From assembly GCA_015069495.1 (NCBI GenBank), contig SVIN01000003.1, positions 1 to 64,000 of the forward strand: 64,000 nucleotides of DNA, given 5' to 3'. Both the position numbers and the translations under genes were made by a program. The notes under the pieces are model-generated. The model worked only from the letters and a program-made list of their open reading frames with translations. It was not told where the DNA came from and searched no databases. The stretch's first letter is position 1; each line of letters begins with the position of its first letter. This document shows positions 9,731-18,165 of this stretch, in pieces. Source of the DNA: Clostridiales bacterium (GTDB lineage Bacteria > Bacillota > Clostridia > Christensenellales > Borkfalkiaceae).

Positions 9731-9759
9731 TTGCATTTTTTTTGAAATTGAATTATAAT
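9731..9759 (+). promoter_or_regulatory. Promoter of tRNA-Leu
   Basis: TTGCAT (9731-9736) and TATAAT (9754-9759) with a 17-bp T-rich spacer. The flanks AAACGC before the -35 and AATAAGCT after the -10 are shared with the tRNA-Thr promoter at 47233. Confidence 0.8.
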
Positions 9760-9778
9760 AAATAAGCTTTCTGGTGCT

Positions 9779-9864
9779 GCCGAAGTGGTGGAATGGCAGA
9801 CGCGACGGACTCAAAATCCGTTGGTAGTGATACCGTGTGGGTTCAAGTCCCACCTTCGGCACCA
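9779..9864 (+). tRNA. tRNA-Leu (anticodon CAA)
   Basis: Acceptor stem GCCGAAG pairs with CTTCGGC; the anticodon stem ACGGA/TCCGT encloses loop CTCAAAA, giving anticodon CAA at 9812-9814, which reads UUG. A variable arm of class II size follows (TTGGTAGTGATACCG), then the T-arm GTGGGTTCAAGTCCCAC. The CCA end is encoded (9862-9864). Length is 86 nt. Confidence 0.97.
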
Positions 9865-9866
9865 AA

Positions 9867-9903
9867 AATAAGAGATACCCTTGAGGGTATCTCTTATTTT
9901 TTA
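9867..9903 (+). terminator. Intrinsic terminator of tRNA-Leu
   Basis: Stem AATAAGAGATACCC with its complement around a TTGA loop, then a T-rich tract, beginning directly after the CCA end. Confidence 0.85.
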
Positions 9904-9915
9904 TTTACGTAATTA

Positions 9916-10051
9916 GGTGGGACTTGAGGGTGGAGCCGCGAACGAGAGTGAGCGTTTTGCCTTCCGTACTATGACTTTGCACTTCACTTTAGGCAAAATG
10001 GACAATTGATAATTGTCCAGCGGGGCGCGCCGCTAAAGGCGCTGTCCCACC
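9916..10051. repeat. Structured 136-bp element inserted downstream of tRNA-Leu
   Basis: The element is bounded by the inverted pair GGTGGGAC (9916-9923) and GTCCCACC (10044-10051). Inside are TTTTGCCT/AGGCAAAA (9955-9962, 9991-9998), the palindrome GGACAATT-GAT-AATTGTCC (10000-10018) and GCGCC/GGCGC (10027-10042). Its left end (9915-9927) is an exact 13-bp inverted copy of the tRNA T-arm (9843-9855). It has no reading frame. It resembles a small non-autonomous palindromic element or a remnant of a tRNA-targeting element; which one cannot be decided here. Confidence 0.55.
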
Positions 10052-10095
10052 TTCGGCACCATAAATAAGAGATACCCAATGGGTGTCTCTTATTT
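10044..10095 (+). repeat. Duplicated 3' end of tRNA-Leu plus its terminator
   Basis: Positions 10044-10077 repeat 9847-9880 (end of the T-arm, acceptor strand, CCA and first half of the terminator stem) with a single mismatch in 34 bases. The copy continues into its own hairpin (10063-10077 with 10081-10095) followed by a seven-T run, so it is a second functional-looking terminator. No tRNA body precedes it. This is the layout left by an element that carries or regenerates a tRNA 3' end. Confidence 0.75.
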
Positions 10096-10126
10096 TTTTG
10101 ATAAAGAATGCAAATTATAGCCAAAA

Positions 10127-10152
10127 CGGTGAGTTGCATTTGCAACTCACCG
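10127..10152 (-). terminator. Terminator of the alpha-mannosidase gene
   Basis: A 12-bp perfect stem CGGTGAGTTGCA with a two-base loop, followed on the minus strand by TTTTGG, starting 8 bp after the stop codon. Confidence 0.6.
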
Positions 10153-10160
10153 CGCTATTT

Positions 10161-12572
10161 TTAATACCAAATTTCTTTTTCAGTCAAAGACTTGCCGTCT
10201 AAGATATAAGTTTTCGCTTCATATTTCCCGAAGGATAAATCATACGATTCCCCCATCAGTTTTATGGTAGCACTTTCATTATGGTCGTTATTATTTACAA
10301 AACGCAACACGTAGTTTTCGTTTTCCTTATAGAATGCAACCAACGATATTGCTTGATTATTCAAGCTAAGCACGCTCGTTTTATCCATTTCCGTACCATG
10401 CGGGAAGAAGTTCAAAGCAAGTTGCATGTTGATAAATTCCTGCGCGTGATTTTCAAGCAATCTCTTATCGTCATACGCAATACGGAAACGGAAATCACGT
10501 CTGCCCTGTTCCACATAAGGAATAAAGATATTGCGCTTAATCAAGGGCATTTTACCAATCGGGTGTGCACAATAAGCCACCCCGCGCAATAAAGTTGCGA
10601 ACAATGCGTCCCCATCGTGCGAGAAACCAAAAGTACAATCATTGTAAATTGCAAATGCATTAGTCCCGTCATCCATTGCAACAAAACGTTGCATCGTATT
10701 TTCCTTGCCGTCTTTTTCGTATTCATCGGTTGCGAAAGGAACTTGCCCCAAGAACGCGCCGTTCAATGCGGTAGGCACTTTTACCTTCAAAGCTTTTTCC
10801 TTTTCATTCCATAATGCATTTACAATCACGTCAACGTAAGGCGTATTTTTGTAAATTTTATACGATACGCGTACAAAACTTGCTTCACACTCAAACAAGC
10901 TTTCCACTTCAGTCAAAACGTCGCCCTCTTCTACCACTTTTACACTTTCCATACCGCGGAAAGGTCCCATTTTCCCATCAGTAAGCTTGAAGTTGCAAGG
11001 ATTTTCACCGATCTTTTCTAAATCCCAACCCCAAGGGTCTGCATTATCGTCATACATAACAGGTTGAAATGCACCGCCCGACAACATCTCTCTGCCGTTT
11101 ACAACGTAACTATCCATTAAACCCGTTTTACGATTAATACGTATCGTCTTGTAAGCATCGCTCACCACAATATCACCAGCGGGGGCTTCAAATTCAGGCT
11201 CCGCGGGAATCACTTCCGAAGTCAAATCGAAGCGTGCAATATCCATTGCAGGCAACGTACACTTGACTGCCACACGCTTTCTTCTATCGTAGTTGATATT
11301 CGACAATTCTTTGATGCACTGCGAGGGAATGATTTGACCGTTTTGTCTTACTGTCAATTTATATTGTTTTGTTATGCCATCCAAAGATTCGGGCTGTAAA
11401 TATTCCATTTCTACAACCGTTTCTCTTTCGTATGGTTGTTGGTTAAATACGAAGAACGGGAATTCACCTTCCCCTGCCTTTCTATCCTGTGAGCAAAGCG
11501 CAAAGAACGCCTTGTTAAATTCGCGTTGCAATTCTTCTAACGCGCAATCGCACTTTCTCAAACTGCTCTTTTCGCCGTCAGCCGCACATGTACCCGACCC
11601 AACGTCGTGAAATTCCAAAGATGCCAATGCCTTTTCCGCATTGGTAAAGGCCGTCTGATTCTTCTTATATGCCCCTTTCAATTCCGCCATTGCACAAAGC
11701 TTTTCAGTGGTAAACAAACGATTTTCCAATTCAATATGCTTTTGTTTAATACTGCTCATCGAAGTATATGCGCCGACGAGACAAGGGTGCAATGATTTCG
11801 TCCATTCTGCCGTAGGGTTAATATCCGCAAAATATTGCTCAGGCGTGCTGTGAACCACTTCCACACCAAGTTTTGCTTGTTCCTCTATGTATTGCGCAAC
11901 GTCTTCCAAGTCCTTGCGCGAAGGGTTACCGCCATGGTTACCAACGCCCCACAATGCTATGCCGATTTCGGTATCGCCGCAATGGCCAAGCTTACGCTTG
12001 ATATCATTTAACGCCGTACCAAAACCACTGCAATAAATGGTTTCATCTTCCGCGCGGGAAGCTTTGATACGACTACCATCTTTCCCTACCCAAACAAATT
12101 CTCTATCGGGCAAAGTCAACATTTCAGGCATCGGACGACAGAATAAATAGCTGTCAAATCCGCATTTCTTCAAGACTTGTACAAGCCCTACGGTGTGTCC
12201 GAACGAGTCAAAGTTAATTGCTGTTGTCGGACGTGCGTCAAACTTCTCAGCAAAATATTCTCTGCCGAGTTTGATTTGGCGAACAAATGCTTCCCCAGAG
12301 GGAATATTACAGTCGGGTTGCAAATACCACCCGCCCATAATATGCCATTTTCCGTCTTTTACTTGCTGTTGGATTTCCGCAAATAAGGCGGGGTCATGCT
12401 CTTCAACAAATTCATATAAAACCGCTTCATTGTGACAGAATACGTAATTGTACTCCTTACAAAATTCTGCAGCCTGATAATAGGTGGAAATTGCGGTGCT
12501 TAACCCTTCTTCCCAATCCCACATCCATACGGGGTCCAAATGCGAATTACATATTAAATGAATTTTTTTCAT
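10161..12572 (-). CDS. Alpha-mannosidase, GH38
   Basis: An 803-residue retaining alpha-mannosidase. The N-terminal GH38 domain carries the zinc-site signature ICNSHLDPVWMWDWEEG (residues about 5-21) and INFDSFGH with the likely nucleophile Asp; the middle and C-terminal beta domains (about 500-800) are typical of the family. There is no signal peptide, so it should act in the cytosol on imported mannosides, for example from N-glycans. I chose the ATG at 12572 (AAGGTGAT four bases upstream); the ORF extends 20 codons further without support. It has its own promoter and lies beside a sugar-kinase-like gene and an AraC regulator. Confidence 0.9.
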   Translation of the reverse strand: MKKIHLICNSHLDPVWMWDWEEGLSTAISTYYQAAEFCKEYNYVFCHNEAVLYEFVEEHDPALFAEIQQQVKDGKWHIMGGWYLQPDCNIPSGEAFVRQIKLGREYFAEKFDARPTTAINFDSFGHTVGLVQVLKKCGFDSYLFCRPMPEMLTLPDREFVWVGKDGSRIKASRAEDETIYCSGFGTALNDIKRKLGHCGDTEIGIALWGVGNHGGNPSRKDLEDVAQYIEEQAKLGVEVVHSTPEQYFADINPTAEWTKSLHPCLVGAYTSMSSIKQKHIELENRLFTTEKLCAMAELKGAYKKNQTAFTNAEKALASLEFHDVGSGTCAADGEKSSLRKCDCALEELQREFNKAFFALCSQDRKAGEGEFPFFVFNQQPYERETVVEMEYLQPESLDGITKQYKLTVRQNGQIIPSQCIKELSNINYDRRKRVAVKCTLPAMDIARFDLTSEVIPAEPEFEAPAGDIVVSDAYKTIRINRKTGLMDSYVVNGREMLSGGAFQPVMYDDNADPWGWDLEKIGENPCNFKLTDGKMGPFRGMESVKVVEEGDVLTEVESLFECEASFVRVSYKIYKNTPYVDVIVNALWNEKEKALKVKVPTALNGAFLGQVPFATDEYEKDGKENTMQRFVAMDDGTNAFAIYNDCTFGFSHDGDALFATLLRGVAYCAHPIGKMPLIKRNIFIPYVEQGRRDFRFRIAYDDKRLLENHAQEFINMQLALNFFPHGTEMDKTSVLSLNNQAISLVAFYKENENYVLRFVNNNDHNESATIKLMGESYDLSFGKYEAKTYILDGKSLTEKEIWY

Positions 12573-12603
12573 TTTAATCACCTTAAAAAAACTTTGTATT
12601 GTT

Positions 12604-12632
12604 ATTATAACATAGATTATATCAGAGCGCAA
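12604..12632 (-). promoter_or_regulatory. Promoter of the alpha-mannosidase gene
   Basis: TTGCGC (12627-12632) and TATAAT (12604-12609) on the minus strand, spacer 17 bp, lying between the kinase terminator and the mannosidase ATG. Confidence 0.65.
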
Positions 12633-12645
12633 GAGTTTACAGAAA

Positions 12646-12681
12646 AAAAGTCCCGCAATGCACTGAAATTGCAGGACTTTT
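12646..12681 (-). terminator. Intrinsic terminator of the kinase gene
   Basis: Stem AAAAGTCCnGCAAT with its complement, then TTTTTTT on the minus strand. It separates the kinase and mannosidase transcripts. Confidence 0.8.
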
Positions 12682-12687
12682 CGGATA

Positions 12688-13776
<1,089 letters not shown>

Positions 13777-13778
13777 TT

Positions 13779-13807
13779 ATTATAATTACAAAATAAGAAA
13801 AAAGCAA
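13779..13807 (-). promoter_or_regulatory. Promoter of the kinase gene
   Basis: TTGCTT (13802-13807) and TATAAT (13779-13784) on the minus strand with a 17-bp spacer. The start would be near 13772, 17 nt before the ATG, with AAGGAG in between. Confidence 0.75.
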
Positions 13808-13873
13808 TAGAGATTTCTTCTTAAAAATTTGGTATTCTTTCGCGTATAAATCTAAAATAATATTACGAAATGA

Positions 13874-13902
13874 TTTACAAATTATTTTTCCTTTGATATA
13901 AT
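13874..13902 (+). promoter_or_regulatory. Leaderless promoter of the araC-type gene
   Basis: TTTACA (13874-13879) and TATAAT (13897-13902) are 17 bp apart. With the usual six-base gap the +1 base falls on 13909, the A of the ATG. No Shine-Dalgarno sequence is present. Confidence 0.65.
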
Positions 13903-13908
13903 AATGTT

Positions 13909-14796
13909 ATGGAACAGAAATCGCAAAAGAAAAAATTTTATATGCACAAAATATCCAATTTATTGAACGTGCAAAAAATTGCAACAATTCATTATCAGGC
14001 GCTAGAAAAAAATTACGTCTTTCCTGAAGAAACACACGATTTTTGGGAAATCAATTATGCGGATAAGGAAAACGTTTTCATCGGTGTTGAAGGGAATAAA
14101 ATTGAGTTGAAGCAAGGTGAAATGCTGTTCATCAAGCCCAATCAACCCCACTTTACCGAAAGCGGAAACAAAGAGCCTAATTTATTTATTATTTCCTTTT
14201 CCTGTCGTTCGGAGTCGATGAACTTTTTCGCTGATAAAAAAATGACGGTACCGGAAAATTACCGCTATCTTTTACAAAATATTATGTCTGAAGCGGAAAA
14301 CACCTTCGAATTGCCTGAATTCGACCCCGATTTAAGTGGGTTAAAGTTGAAAGAGAATCCAAATTTAGGCGGAGAACAAATCATAAAAAACAACCTCGAA
14401 ACCTTGTTGATTTATCTTTTGCGCATCGCGCAAAAACGTCCTTCCGTGCAGGAATTTTTTGTATCAAAAATTGCCGATTCGTCCGAGTTGCAGGATGAAA
14501 TTGTTCGTATATTGAATTCTAAAATATACGGGCGTTTTCAGTTAAGTGATTTGAGCGCAGAGTTACATTATGGCACGACTCGCCTTTGCACCTTTTTCCG
14601 TGAAAAAACGGGCAAGAGCATCTATCAAACATACATAAAGTTGAAAGTTGACGAAGCAAAAAAGCTAATAAGAAAGAAATACTCTTTTTCAGATATTGCC
14701 GACCTTTTATGTTTTGATTCGATTTCCACGTTTACTTTTGTCTTCAAAAAACATGTGGGCATGACCCCTGGGGAATATCGCAATAGTATAAAATAA
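13909..14796 (+). CDS. AraC-family transcriptional regulator
   Basis: A 295-residue regulator with an N-terminal cupin-like sensor (about residues 25-100, KQGEMLFIKPNQPHF) and a C-terminal AraC double helix-turn-helix (about 200-293; FSDIADLLCFDSISTFTFVFKKHVG split across the second HTH, ending MTPGEYRNS). It is divergent from the kinase and presumably controls the kinase and alpha-mannosidase in response to a sugar. The ATG has no ribosome site; the promoter predicts a leaderless mRNA. The next Met (codon 12) also lacks one. Confidence 0.9.
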   Translation: MEQKSQKKKFYMHKISNLLNVQKIATIHYQALEKNYVFPEETHDFWEINYADKENVFIGVEGNKIELKQGEMLFIKPNQPHFTESGNKEPNLFIISFSCRSESMNFFADKKMTVPENYRYLLQNIMSEAENTFELPEFDPDLSGLKLKENPNLGGEQIIKNNLETLLIYLLRIAQKRPSVQEFFVSKIADSSELQDEIVRILNSKIYGRFQLSDLSAELHYGTTRLCTFFREKTGKSIYQTYIKLKVDEAKKLIRKKYSFSDIADLLCFDSISTFTFVFKKHVGMTPGEYRNSIK

Positions 14797-14825
14797 GCTT
14801 TCGCTGTTTTGCGAAAGCTTATTTT
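14790..14825. terminator. Bidirectional terminator shared by araC and the ABC exporter gene
   Basis: A 15-bp perfect stem (AAAATAAGCTTTCGC) with a six-base loop between convergent genes. The two stop codons (14794-14796 on plus, 14824-14826 on minus) lie within or at the edge of the stem; T-runs occur on both strands. Confidence 0.8.
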
Positions 14826-16500
14826 ATAGTATTTTACCATTTTCGATATGCAATATACCGTCTGCAATTTCTAATGCTTTCGGGCGATGCGTCACAATCA
14901 AGCAAGTTTTATTTTTCAATGCGGAAATATTTTCCAACAACTGTCTTTCCGTATCACCGTCCAAGGCGCTGGTGGCTTCGTCTAAAAGCAAAATCGGACG
15001 ATTGGAAAGTAAAGCCCGCGCCACCGCCAAGCGTTGTAATTGTCCCTCGGACAGACCACCGCCCCGCTCGGTTAAAACAGTTTCTAAACCCTGCGGTAAT
15101 TCAAAAACAAATTCTGCGCAGGCTATTTTTAAGGCTTCGCGCATTTTTTCACGCAAAATAGAATCATCCTCTTTTTTCGTGAAAAATGCCAAATTCTCAT
15201 ATATCGTACCCGAAAAAAGGAAATTCCCCTGCGGAACGTAGGCAAATAACCCTCTATCCTGCGCCGTCAAAATCCGCTTTTCATCAAAATTTCCTTGCAA
15301 TATAATGTTGCCTTGCGTTGGCTCGAATACATTTAACAGTAACTTGAATATCGTACTTTTCCCTGCGCCCGACGGTCCGGTTAAACAAATAATTTCGCCC
15401 TTCTTAACCGTCGCATTGGCATCTTGAAATATTTGGTTTCGACCATAGGTGAATCCCAAGTTTTCAAAAACAATCGACTGTAAATTGTCATATAAATCGT
15501 TAGAAATTTCAGCTTCATCAGTTTGTTCCAACGGCATATCGTCGATATCTGCCAAACGTTCACCGCATGCGATACGAGCATAATAAGCAGGAGGAATGGA
15601 AGAAAAGGAAGTCAACGGTGCTTGCAACTGCATCAATAGCAAAATCACGGACAAAATCGTACCGAAATCATAATTGGGATTGTCATTTAAAACACAGACG
15701 CCACACCAAATAATCGCAAAAATTAACCCAAAATTGCTAACCAAGTTGAATACGCCGCTCATCGAGGTACGCAAAATATTTCTGCGCATACGCTTTTGAT
15801 AATATTCCTCAGCAAAGTTTTCCGCTTTTTCTGTACTCCTATTTTCCGCGCCGTATGCTTTCACTGTCATCAATGAGGATAGACCTTCCTGCATATAAGC
15901 TCGAAATTTACCATCCGCTTCCATAACTTCTTTATGGCGTTTTTTCAAATGTTTTCTAAATAAGGCCGTTAAACCGCCGAAAACCCCGCCTGCAAGAATA
16001 TAAATCAAGGTAAATAACGGGTCGATGGTCATAAGTGCGGCAATCGAACCGAGCCCCTGAATCAACATCCCCGCAATGGCAGGCAATAAATTAACCGAAT
16101 AAGAAGCAACCTCTGCGATATCGGTGGTCAACCGTGTAACCAATTCCCCGCTGTGATATTTCTGCGTGGAGGGATAATTAGAATGCAAAATCTTTGAAAA
16201 TATGCGAGTACGCAAATTGGCGGTCATCCTTGCATTTACTCGCTCGGAAAAATATCCTTTTAACGTATTCAATAAGATTTTAAGCAACAAAAAAGAAAGC
16301 AACAGAGCGGAAAAAATCCATAACCCTGCACTTTCTTTATTGGAAGCACTGTTTATAAGATATCGTACGGTATAAGCAAATGCAAGAGAAAATAACATTG
16401 CAAACACGGAAAGGCAAGTTAAAAAAAGGATAGACGCGCGGTAAGGGCGCGTTTCCTTGCTTACCCACAGTTTCCCTTTTTCATTTGCTTGTTTGCTCAT
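14824..16500 (-). CDS. ABC exporter, fused membrane and ATPase domains
   Basis: A 558-residue half-transporter with six predicted membrane helices in an ABC type 1 exporter domain (residues about 20-320) and a C-terminal ATPase: Walker A GPSGAGKST, signature LSEGQLQRLAVARALL, Walker B ILLLDEATSALD, H-loop VTHRP. There is no N-terminal C39 peptidase domain, so any leader removal must be done elsewhere. Its ATG overlaps the stop of the S26-like gene by one base (TAATG). As last gene of the cassette with a PqqD-like protein, an HPr-kinase-like protein and a 57-residue protein, it probably exports a modified peptide; the cargo is unproven. Confidence 0.85.
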   Translation of the reverse strand: MSKQANEKGKLWVSKETRPYRASILFLTCLSVFAMLFSLAFAYTVRYLINSASNKESAGLWIFSALLLSFLLLKILLNTLKGYFSERVNARMTANLRTRIFSKILHSNYPSTQKYHSGELVTRLTTDIAEVASYSVNLLPAIAGMLIQGLGSIAALMTIDPLFTLIYILAGGVFGGLTALFRKHLKKRHKEVMEADGKFRAYMQEGLSSLMTVKAYGAENRSTEKAENFAEEYYQKRMRRNILRTSMSGVFNLVSNFGLIFAIIWCGVCVLNDNPNYDFGTILSVILLLMQLQAPLTSFSSIPPAYYARIACGERLADIDDMPLEQTDEAEISNDLYDNLQSIVFENLGFTYGRNQIFQDANATVKKGEIICLTGPSGAGKSTIFKLLLNVFEPTQGNIILQGNFDEKRILTAQDRGLFAYVPQGNFLFSGTIYENLAFFTKKEDDSILREKMREALKIACAEFVFELPQGLETVLTERGGGLSEGQLQRLAVARALLSNRPILLLDEATSALDGDTERQLLENISALKNKTCLIVTHRPKALEIADGILHIENGKIL

Positions 16501-16967
16501 TATTTTTTACTTCTCCAACCCAATGCACGCAATATTTTCTTTACCGCATTTCTGCTTTTCGCCTTTAAAATCACGAAAAAACGTCTGCATTTATAATGTT
16601 TTAAATGCTTACGTACGTATTTTAAATATTTTTTATCCGTACAAGTATAGTGTTTTCCTTTACGGAAAAACTCACTCAATACGCCAATAACCGTTTCTTC
16701 AGGCACATCTTCGTCCGCATAGCAGTTATCCCCGCGAATGATATATCCGCCGTCAACCACCTTTAATACGCGGTGTAAAACATAGGCTTCGCCGCGCTTA
16801 TACAGAGCAACGTCCAGTGGTTTCAAACGTTCGGTTTTAGGGACAACGACAATGGTATCCCGACGATTTTTTAACATGGGCAACATGCTAACGCCCACGG
16901 TCGGACCAATGTATTTCCCGTGTGTTAAAAGCACCTGCTCAATCGTTTGTTTCTCCGATTGTTCCAT
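16500..16967 (-). CDS. S24/S26 signal-peptidase-like protease
   Basis: A 155-residue protein with the S26 box GVSMLPML (candidate catalytic Ser27), VLHRVLKV (His65) and YIIRGDNCYADED (Asp80), in the order seen in the ER/SipW-type signal peptidases that use His instead of Lys. Unlike those enzymes it shows no clear membrane segment; the C-terminal 50 residues are very basic (KKYLKYVRKHLKHYKCRR) and could bind membrane or nucleic acid. It overlaps pqqD-like and ABC genes by one base on each side. In this setting it could remove a leader from the small upstream protein; this is an inference. Confidence 0.75.
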   Translation of the reverse strand: MEQSEKQTIEQVLLTHGKYIGPTVGVSMLPMLKNRRDTIVVVPKTERLKPLDVALYKRGEAYVLHRVLKVVDGGYIIRGDNCYADEDVPEETVIGVLSEFFRKGKHYTCTDKKYLKYVRKHLKHYKCRRFFVILKAKSRNAVKKILRALGWRSKK

Positions 16968-17230
16968 TATTCCGCAAACCCGTTTTTCTGTATAATTTCC
17001 ATAAACTTCTCTACGTCTGCGGCCGCGCGTTCACGCTCCACTTCGTATTCCGCACACAAAGCGTCTACACCTTCCTCCAAAGTATGTTCCTCGGAAAAGA
17101 ACTTCCACATGAATGCCCCCGTATCATTGAGGTTAATCATACCATGAAAAACCTTACTCATTTCCCCAACGGGTACAACAACGTTTTCACCGCCTACAAC
17201 ACGGAGTACAAACCCTTTTTTAATCTTCAT
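16967..17230 (-). CDS. PqqD-like peptide-recognition protein
   Basis: An 87-residue protein matching the PqqD/RiPP recognition element pattern: an N-terminal strand pair (FVLRVVGGENVVVPVG), then LNDTGAFMWKFFSEEHTLEE and a C-terminal helical half ending FMEIIQKNGF. PqqD proteins bind leader peptides and present them to modifying enzymes. I chose the ATG at 17230 because GAGGAAATAGAT precedes it; a start 14 codons upstream would overlap the kinase gene. It follows the HPr-kinase-like gene by 10 bp. Confidence 0.85.
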   Translation of the reverse strand: MKIKKGFVLRVVGGENVVVPVGEMSKVFHGMINLNDTGAFMWKFFSEEHTLEEGVDALCAEYEVERERAAADVEKFMEIIQKNGFAE

Positions 17231-17240
17231 ATCTATTTCC

Positions 17241-17969
17241 TCAATTTTTATTTTCAAACTGTTCAAACACAAGCCCCGTCAACGCCTCAAAGGACGCCTT
17301 CACCGCATCCTTGGATATATCGCACTGCAATACGTAACACGGGGTCATAGTGACCAATTTATCCGCCATATCCAAGGTGGAAACAACGTTTTCCTCACTT
17401 TCAGGTAATAAAATTTGCGTAAACAAGCGCGAAGCAGCTTCTGCTGGGGATAATTTACGGATAGAGTTGACCTTTGCTTGTTCTAAAAAACATAATCCAC
17501 ACAAAGGCGCAGAAGCACGCATCCCCCACGCTTCTTTACCTTTCCAAGGTGTACCATGTGCAATAAAGCCGTTTTCGGTATATTGTAAAATCGGTTTATC
17601 TCCGTTGATCATTTGCGGGGTGCCAAGGTATTGTTTCCAAAGCCTTGTATGTGTGGATTTACCCGTACCGCTTCTACCCAAAAATGCGTAACCATTTCCA
17701 TTGAATTGTAGAACCGCGCAATGCAAGAGCATGCGATTTTGTATGGGAATTTGCTTACAAAGACTTCTATACAAGCAAATATTTTCGATATAACCGTCCG
17801 AAAACTCGTCAGAAATCGCCTTTTCTGCCTCAAATTCTTCCTTACTAACACTCGCAGTTACATCCACCGCGGAAATTTGGTCCTCGGAAAGATATTCCTT
17901 ACAGAATTTCGTGGTGAAATCGTATTTATTTTCAATTTTGACCCGAAGCCCTGCAATTTCGTAAATCAT
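17241..17969 (-). CDS. HPr-kinase-like P-loop protein
   Basis: A 242-residue protein similar to the C-terminal catalytic domain of HPr kinase. It has the P-loop GRSGTGKSTHT (residues 98-108) and NGDKP (122-126, the position of the catalytic acidic residue) but not the N-terminal domain of true HprK. Such stand-alone homologues occur in RiPP clusters, for example lasso-peptide clusters where they phosphorylate the precursor. The AGAGGAA ribosome site directly follows the stop codon of the 57-residue gene, indicating coupling. A kinase acting on that small protein is a reasonable inference. Confidence 0.8.
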   Translation of the reverse strand: MIYEIAGLRVKIENKYDFTTKFCKEYLSEDQISAVDVTASVSKEEFEAEKAISDEFSDGYIENICLYRSLCKQIPIQNRMLLHCAVLQFNGNGYAFLGRSGTGKSTHTRLWKQYLGTPQMINGDKPILQYTENGFIAHGTPWKGKEAWGMRASAPLCGLCFLEQAKVNSIRKLSPAEAASRLFTQILLPESEENVVSTLDMADKLVTMTPCYVLQCDISKDAVKASFEALTGLVFEQFENKN

Positions 17970-17982
17970 CTATAGTTTCCTC

Positions 17983-18156
17983 TTAATAATTCTTCGTCCA
18001 TTCGGAATCGTCGGTAGAATCCACGATGGAGTGATTGGGATTACCATTATTGCCGCGATCTGAAAAAGCTACTGCAATCGCTGCGCCAAACAACGCAACC
18101 GCGCAACCCAGTAAGACAAAAATAAGCAACCATTGTCCTTTTGTATTTTTTTGCAT
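17983..18156 (-). CDS. 57-residue hydrophobic-leader peptide, candidate substrate of the cassette
   Basis: ATG at 18156, AAGAGG five bases upstream, stop at 17983. Residues 1-9 are polar with two Lys; residues 10-31 are one hydrophobic stretch (LLIFVLLGCAVALFGAAIAV) ending in Ala-Val-Ala (28-30), a plausible signal-peptidase site; the remaining 27 residues are polar and contain four Ser/Thr within a run of Asp (SIVDSTDDSEWTKNY). It could be a secreted peptide precursor, a phosphorylated peptide or a small membrane protein. An LLGC segment (15-18) faintly resembles a lipobox but is followed by more hydrophobic residues. It sits 9 bp after purB and 13 bp before the kinase-like gene. Confidence 0.75.
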   Translation of the reverse strand: MQKNTKGQWLLIFVLLGCAVALFGAAIAVAFSDRGNNGNPNHSIVDSTDDSEWTKNY

Positions 18157-18165
18157 AACAACCTC

